A stretch of DNA of 64,000 bases from Chryseomicrobium palamuruense (GTDB lineage Bacteria; Bacillota; Bacilli; Bacillales_A; Planococcaceae). Both the position numbers and the translations under genes were made by a program. Location of the stretch: the NCBI RefSeq assembly GCF_042649045.1, contig NZ_JBHSEF010000026.1:310001-374000 (forward strand), read 5' to 3'. Under the pieces are notes generated by a model that saw nothing but the letters and a program-made list of their open reading frames with translations, had not been told where the DNA came from and did not search any database. Numbering within the stretch: position 1 is the first letter of the stretch; each line of letters opens with the position of its first letter. Shown in pieces: positions 61,379 to 64,000 of the stretch.

Positions 61379-64000
61379 ATGCATTCTAAATTACTAGTTG
61401 ATGCAACTGATATAGTCCAGTGGGCAGATAGACGTGACTCTCAATCTATACTTCCTCAACTTATTCGAAGCTTGATACTGTCAAGTAGTGAACATATTGA
61501 AAAAATTAGCTTTGCTGCAGGGGAAGGAGTAAGTCTAGGTGGATGGGATGGTATTACTATAGTTGAAGAAAGTAGTAGTTTTGTACCAAGTGGCATTACA
61601 GTGTGGGAAATGGGGGTAAACAGAAGCGTTAAAAAGAAAGCTGATGATGATTACAAGAAACGAAGTGAAAATCCATTAATTATGATTCCCTCAGAAACCA
61701 CATATGTTTTTATCACACCTAGGAGATGGGGGAATAAAGATGAATGGACTGAAGAAAGGCAAAAAGAAGGCATTTGGAAGGAAGTTCGGGTTTATGATGC
61801 CGATGATCTTGAAACGTGGCTAAGCCAAAGTCCAACTGTTCATGTCTGGTTGTCTATACTTTCAGGAAAGCACCCTCAAAACTGTACTGATTTGTGGAGT
61901 TATTGGACTGATTGGTCGGAGGAGACTCAGCCTATAATCTCTTCAGAAATGGTATTAGCAGGGCGTGAAAATATCACAGCAGAAATATATCATTGGCTAA
62001 AAAGTTCAACTTCTCCGCTGAGGTTACAAGCAGAAACTCGTGATGAGGCTATAGCAGTATTTGCTGCTGCTATTAATTTACTTCCTTCAACAGAGAAGGA
62101 TTTCTTTCTATCAAAAGCAATAGTGGTAAATAATTCAGAAGCATGGACTTATTTATCATCATCCCAAAATAATCTTATATTAATTCCTACTTTTGAATTA
62201 GAAGGTTTGAGTCGTGCAATTAGAAATGGTCACCAGATTATTATACCTTTGATGCGTTCCGATAGTTCAACGTCAAGTGCTATACAAATTCCGCGTCTTT
62301 CTCGTAATAGAGTAACAGAAATCCTAATTGAAATGGGGATTAATGAGAGCCATTCACGAGAACTTGGACTATTAGCTCGAAGAGGACTTACTACATATCG
62401 TCGACAAACAGCACTTAGTCCAGAAATCAGGCAGCCTTTATGGGCAAGACCAAGTGAGGCACGATCTCTTATTCCATTATTATTTGCAGGTGCTTGGAAT
62501 GACAATACAGAAGGAGATAAACAAGCACTCGTTGAATTGGCAGAAACTTCTTACGATAGTCTTACTGAAGTGATAATTAGATGGGCTAATGAATCTGACC
62601 CTCCTATCCGTCGCATAGGAGGCGCCTGGTACATAATTTCAAAGGAAGATGCATGGTCACTCTTAATTCGTTACGTTACCCCTGCAGATATTGAAAAATT
62701 TAGATTAGTAGCTCTCAAAGTTCTTGGTACAATTAATCCTAAATTTAATTTGCCCGTCGAAAAGCGTTTGTTGGCAAAGGTGATTGGTTATTCATCTAAT
62801 TATTCCGAACTTTTTATAAGAGATCTAGCTGATACATTAGCGTTTTTGGGAGCTAAGGAAGATTCTTTTCATGCTACTTTATCGTTAAGAACTTATTCTT
62901 CAAAAATTATTTATGAGTTATTTAATGATTCAAAAGGAAGCTGGCAAGTATGGTCTTCATTATCCTCTGTTCTCCCATTGCTTGCAGAGGCGGCGCCAGT
63001 CCAATTTCTTCAAGCGCTTGAAGACGAAATATTAAATGAGGAGACGATTTTAGAGCTTTTTAATGATCAAAAAGACTCTCTATTTGGATCTTCTCCTCAT
63101 ACAGGACTACTTTGGGCACTTGAAACACTCGCATGGAATCCTGAATATCTTGGTCGAACTTCCATATTGTTAGCTAAGTTAAGTAAAATCGACCCTGGTG
63201 GTAAAATATCTAATCGACCTAAGAATAGTCTTCGTGAAATATTTTTGACATGGAATCCTCAAACCTCTGCTTCTACTGAACAACGTCTTCAAACCCTTGA
63301 AGTTCTATTAAAAAGGGAACCAAATATTGGTTTGGATTTGTTATGCGAATTACTTCCAAAGAATCATCCCATAGGGCACAGCACGTCTAAGCCAAAATGG
63401 AGGAACTGGGCTCCAGATTCTAAAAGATATATTTCAGAAGCAGAATATAAAAAAGCAACTCATGAAATTGTGAAACTCTTATTAAAGGAGGTAGGAGTTT
63501 CGGGTAGACATTGGGTTAAAATCATTAATGCCATACCAAGGTTACCTTTAGAGGACTTTGAAATAGTTTTAAATGAGCTTAAGAGAATAAGTAATATCGA
63601 CATTGGGTCAGAAGAAAAGGCACTGATTTGGAACGCGATCAGAAAAGAAATTTCAAGGCATCGCTCTTTCCCTGATGCAGATTGGGCTCTTCCTATGGAA
63701 ATAGTAAATCGATTAGAGGAAACTTATCATAAATTTGAAATTCAAGAGCCAGTTTCACGCTATAGTTGGTTATTTAGTTCCAGACCTGAACTACTAGAAG
63801 GGCGTGAAGCGGATTGGAAAGCGCATAAGGAAAAACTTAATGAAGAAAGGGTAAGTGTACTAAATCATATATATAATAGATTTGGGATTGAGGGAGTAAT
63901 TGATCTGATTATTAATGTCGAAGATCCACTTCAGGTGGGTTCAGCACTTGGTAAAAACCAATTATCGGAAATCGAAGAGAATAAGATTCTTATAGATTAC
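61379..64000 (+). CDS. Large putative defence protein (nuclease-like N-terminus, STAND-like body), 3' truncated by window
   Basis: At least 874 codons, open to the window edge. The N-terminal domain (about 1-165) has GGWDG (D57), GITVWEMG (E77) and KKKADDDYKKR (K85-K87), which could be a PD-(D/E)XK site with a displaced lysine, then YVFITPRRW and VYDADDLETWL. Residues 190-235 (MVLAGRENI...WLKSS...AETRDEAIAVFA) sit where a STAND ATPase would have its P-loop, but no GxxxxGK[ST] is present. The rest is helical and repeat-like. AT-rich, alone in its unit with GGAGGA before the ATG. I do not know a named family; defence is inferred from architecture and neighbours. Confidence 0.65.
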   Translation, partial: MHSKLLVDATDIVQWADRRDSQSILPQLIRSLILSSSEHIEKISFAAGEGVSLGGWDGITIVEESSSFVPSGITVWEMGVNRSVKKKADDDYKKRSENPLIMIPSETTYVFITPRRWGNKDEWTEERQKEGIWKEVRVYDADDLETWLSQSPTVHVWLSILSGKHPQNCTDLWSYWTDWSEETQPIISSEMVLAGRENITAEIYHWLKSSTSPLRLQAETRDEAIAVFAAAINLLPSTEKDFFLSKAIVVNNSEAWTYLSSSQNNLILIPTFELEGLSRAIRNGHQIIIPLMRSDSSTSSAIQIPRLSRNRVTEILIEMGINESHSRELGLLARRGLTTYRRQTALSPEIRQPLWARPSEARSLIPLLFAGAWNDNTEGDKQALVELAETSYDSLTEVIIRWANESDPPIRRIGGAWYIISKEDAWSLLIRYVTPADIEKFRLVALKVLGTINPKFNLPVEKRLLAKVIGYSSNYSELFIRDLADTLAFLGAKEDSFHATLSLRTYSSKIIYELFNDSKGSWQVWSSLSSVLPLLAEAAPVQFLQALEDEILNEETILELFNDQKDSLFGSSPHTGLLWALETLAWNPEYLGRTSILLAKLSKIDPGGKISNRPKNSLREIFLTWNPQTSASTEQRLQTLEVLLKREPNIGLDLLCELLPKNHPIGHSTSKPKWRNWAPDSKRYISEAEYKKATHEIVKLLLKEVGVSGRHWVKIINAIPRLPLEDFEIVLNELKRISNIDIGSEEKALIWNAIRKEISRHRSFPDADWALPMEIVNRLEETYHKFEIQEPVSRYSWLFSSRPELLEGREADWKAHKEKLNEERVSVLNHIYNRFGIEGVIDLIINVEDPLQVGSALGKNQLSEIEENKILIDY

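Noticed and set aside
62230..62505. 91-codon minus-strand frame
   Set aside because: It is a shadow inside the large plus-strand gene at 61379-64000.

Overview
The window (about 43% G+C by eye) carries the classic Bacillales chromosome segment gcv - yqh - spoIIIA - acc - nusB/folD/xse/ispA/dxs - argR/recN - spoIVB/spo0A - bkd - yqi/yqj. Gene order, strong AGGAGG ribosome sites, GTG/TTG starts and sporulation homologues point to a Firmicute of order Bacillales. A full methylmalonyl-CoA set and a B12-dependent ribonucleotide reductase make the Planococcaceae/Caryophanaceae (Planococcus, Sporosarcina, Chryseomicrobium relatives) the best guess. This is inference from family knowledge; no 16S rRNA is present and I found no tRNA.

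Layout. 1-12.2 kb: glycine cleavage (gcvT partial, gcvPA, gcvPB), rhodanese, lipM octanoyltransferase, class II ribonucleotide reductase behind two NrdR boxes, M24 peptidase, efp, and a strikingly reduced spoIIIA cluster (no AA or AB; AF reduced to a 45-codon frame or absent; short AE and AG). 12.3-26.5 kb: accB-accC, yqhY, nusB, folD, xseA-xseB, ispA, dxs, tlyA, argR, recN, a short spoIVB apparently without a normal PDZ domain, an intact spo0A, a glycerophosphodiesterase and a DUF2627 protein. 26.5-36.4 kb: the branched-chain keto-acid operon bkdR-ptb-bcd-buk-lpdV-bkdAA-bkdAB-bkdB. Its regulator has lost the sigma-54 contact loop, and the operon starts from a sigma-A-like promoter followed by two identical palindromes. 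36.5-43.7 kb: mutA (reduced), mutB, meaB, brxB, a 31-residue Prli42-like gene on the minus strand, mce and pccB, which convert the propionyl-CoA made from Val/Ile degradation to succinyl-CoA. 43.7-51.5 kb: M20 peptidase, Y-family polymerase, RNase Z, P5C reductase, MBL hydrolase, SDR, and a cation/acetate-type symporter with its DUF485 partner. 52.1-55.9 kb: EamA transporter, then argG-argH.

55.9-64.0 kb is accessory DNA. It is AT-rich and gene-poor, and holds four copies of a hairpin repeat (one of them diverged), a GC-rich foldback element, a broken hsdR 3' end, a lone PD-(D/E)XK-type nuclease, a TumE-type toxin-antitoxin pair and a very large gene running off the window end. The last looks like a nuclease-like N-terminus fused to a STAND-like region without a P-loop. 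I read this as a defence island and the likeliest place for an undescribed system.

Themes: two adenosylcobalamin enzymes (NrdJ, MutB) imply cobalamin dependence. Several sporulation proteins are shortened yet keep open frames. Many terminators contain the stop codon of the gene they end, including two hairpins shared by convergent genes.
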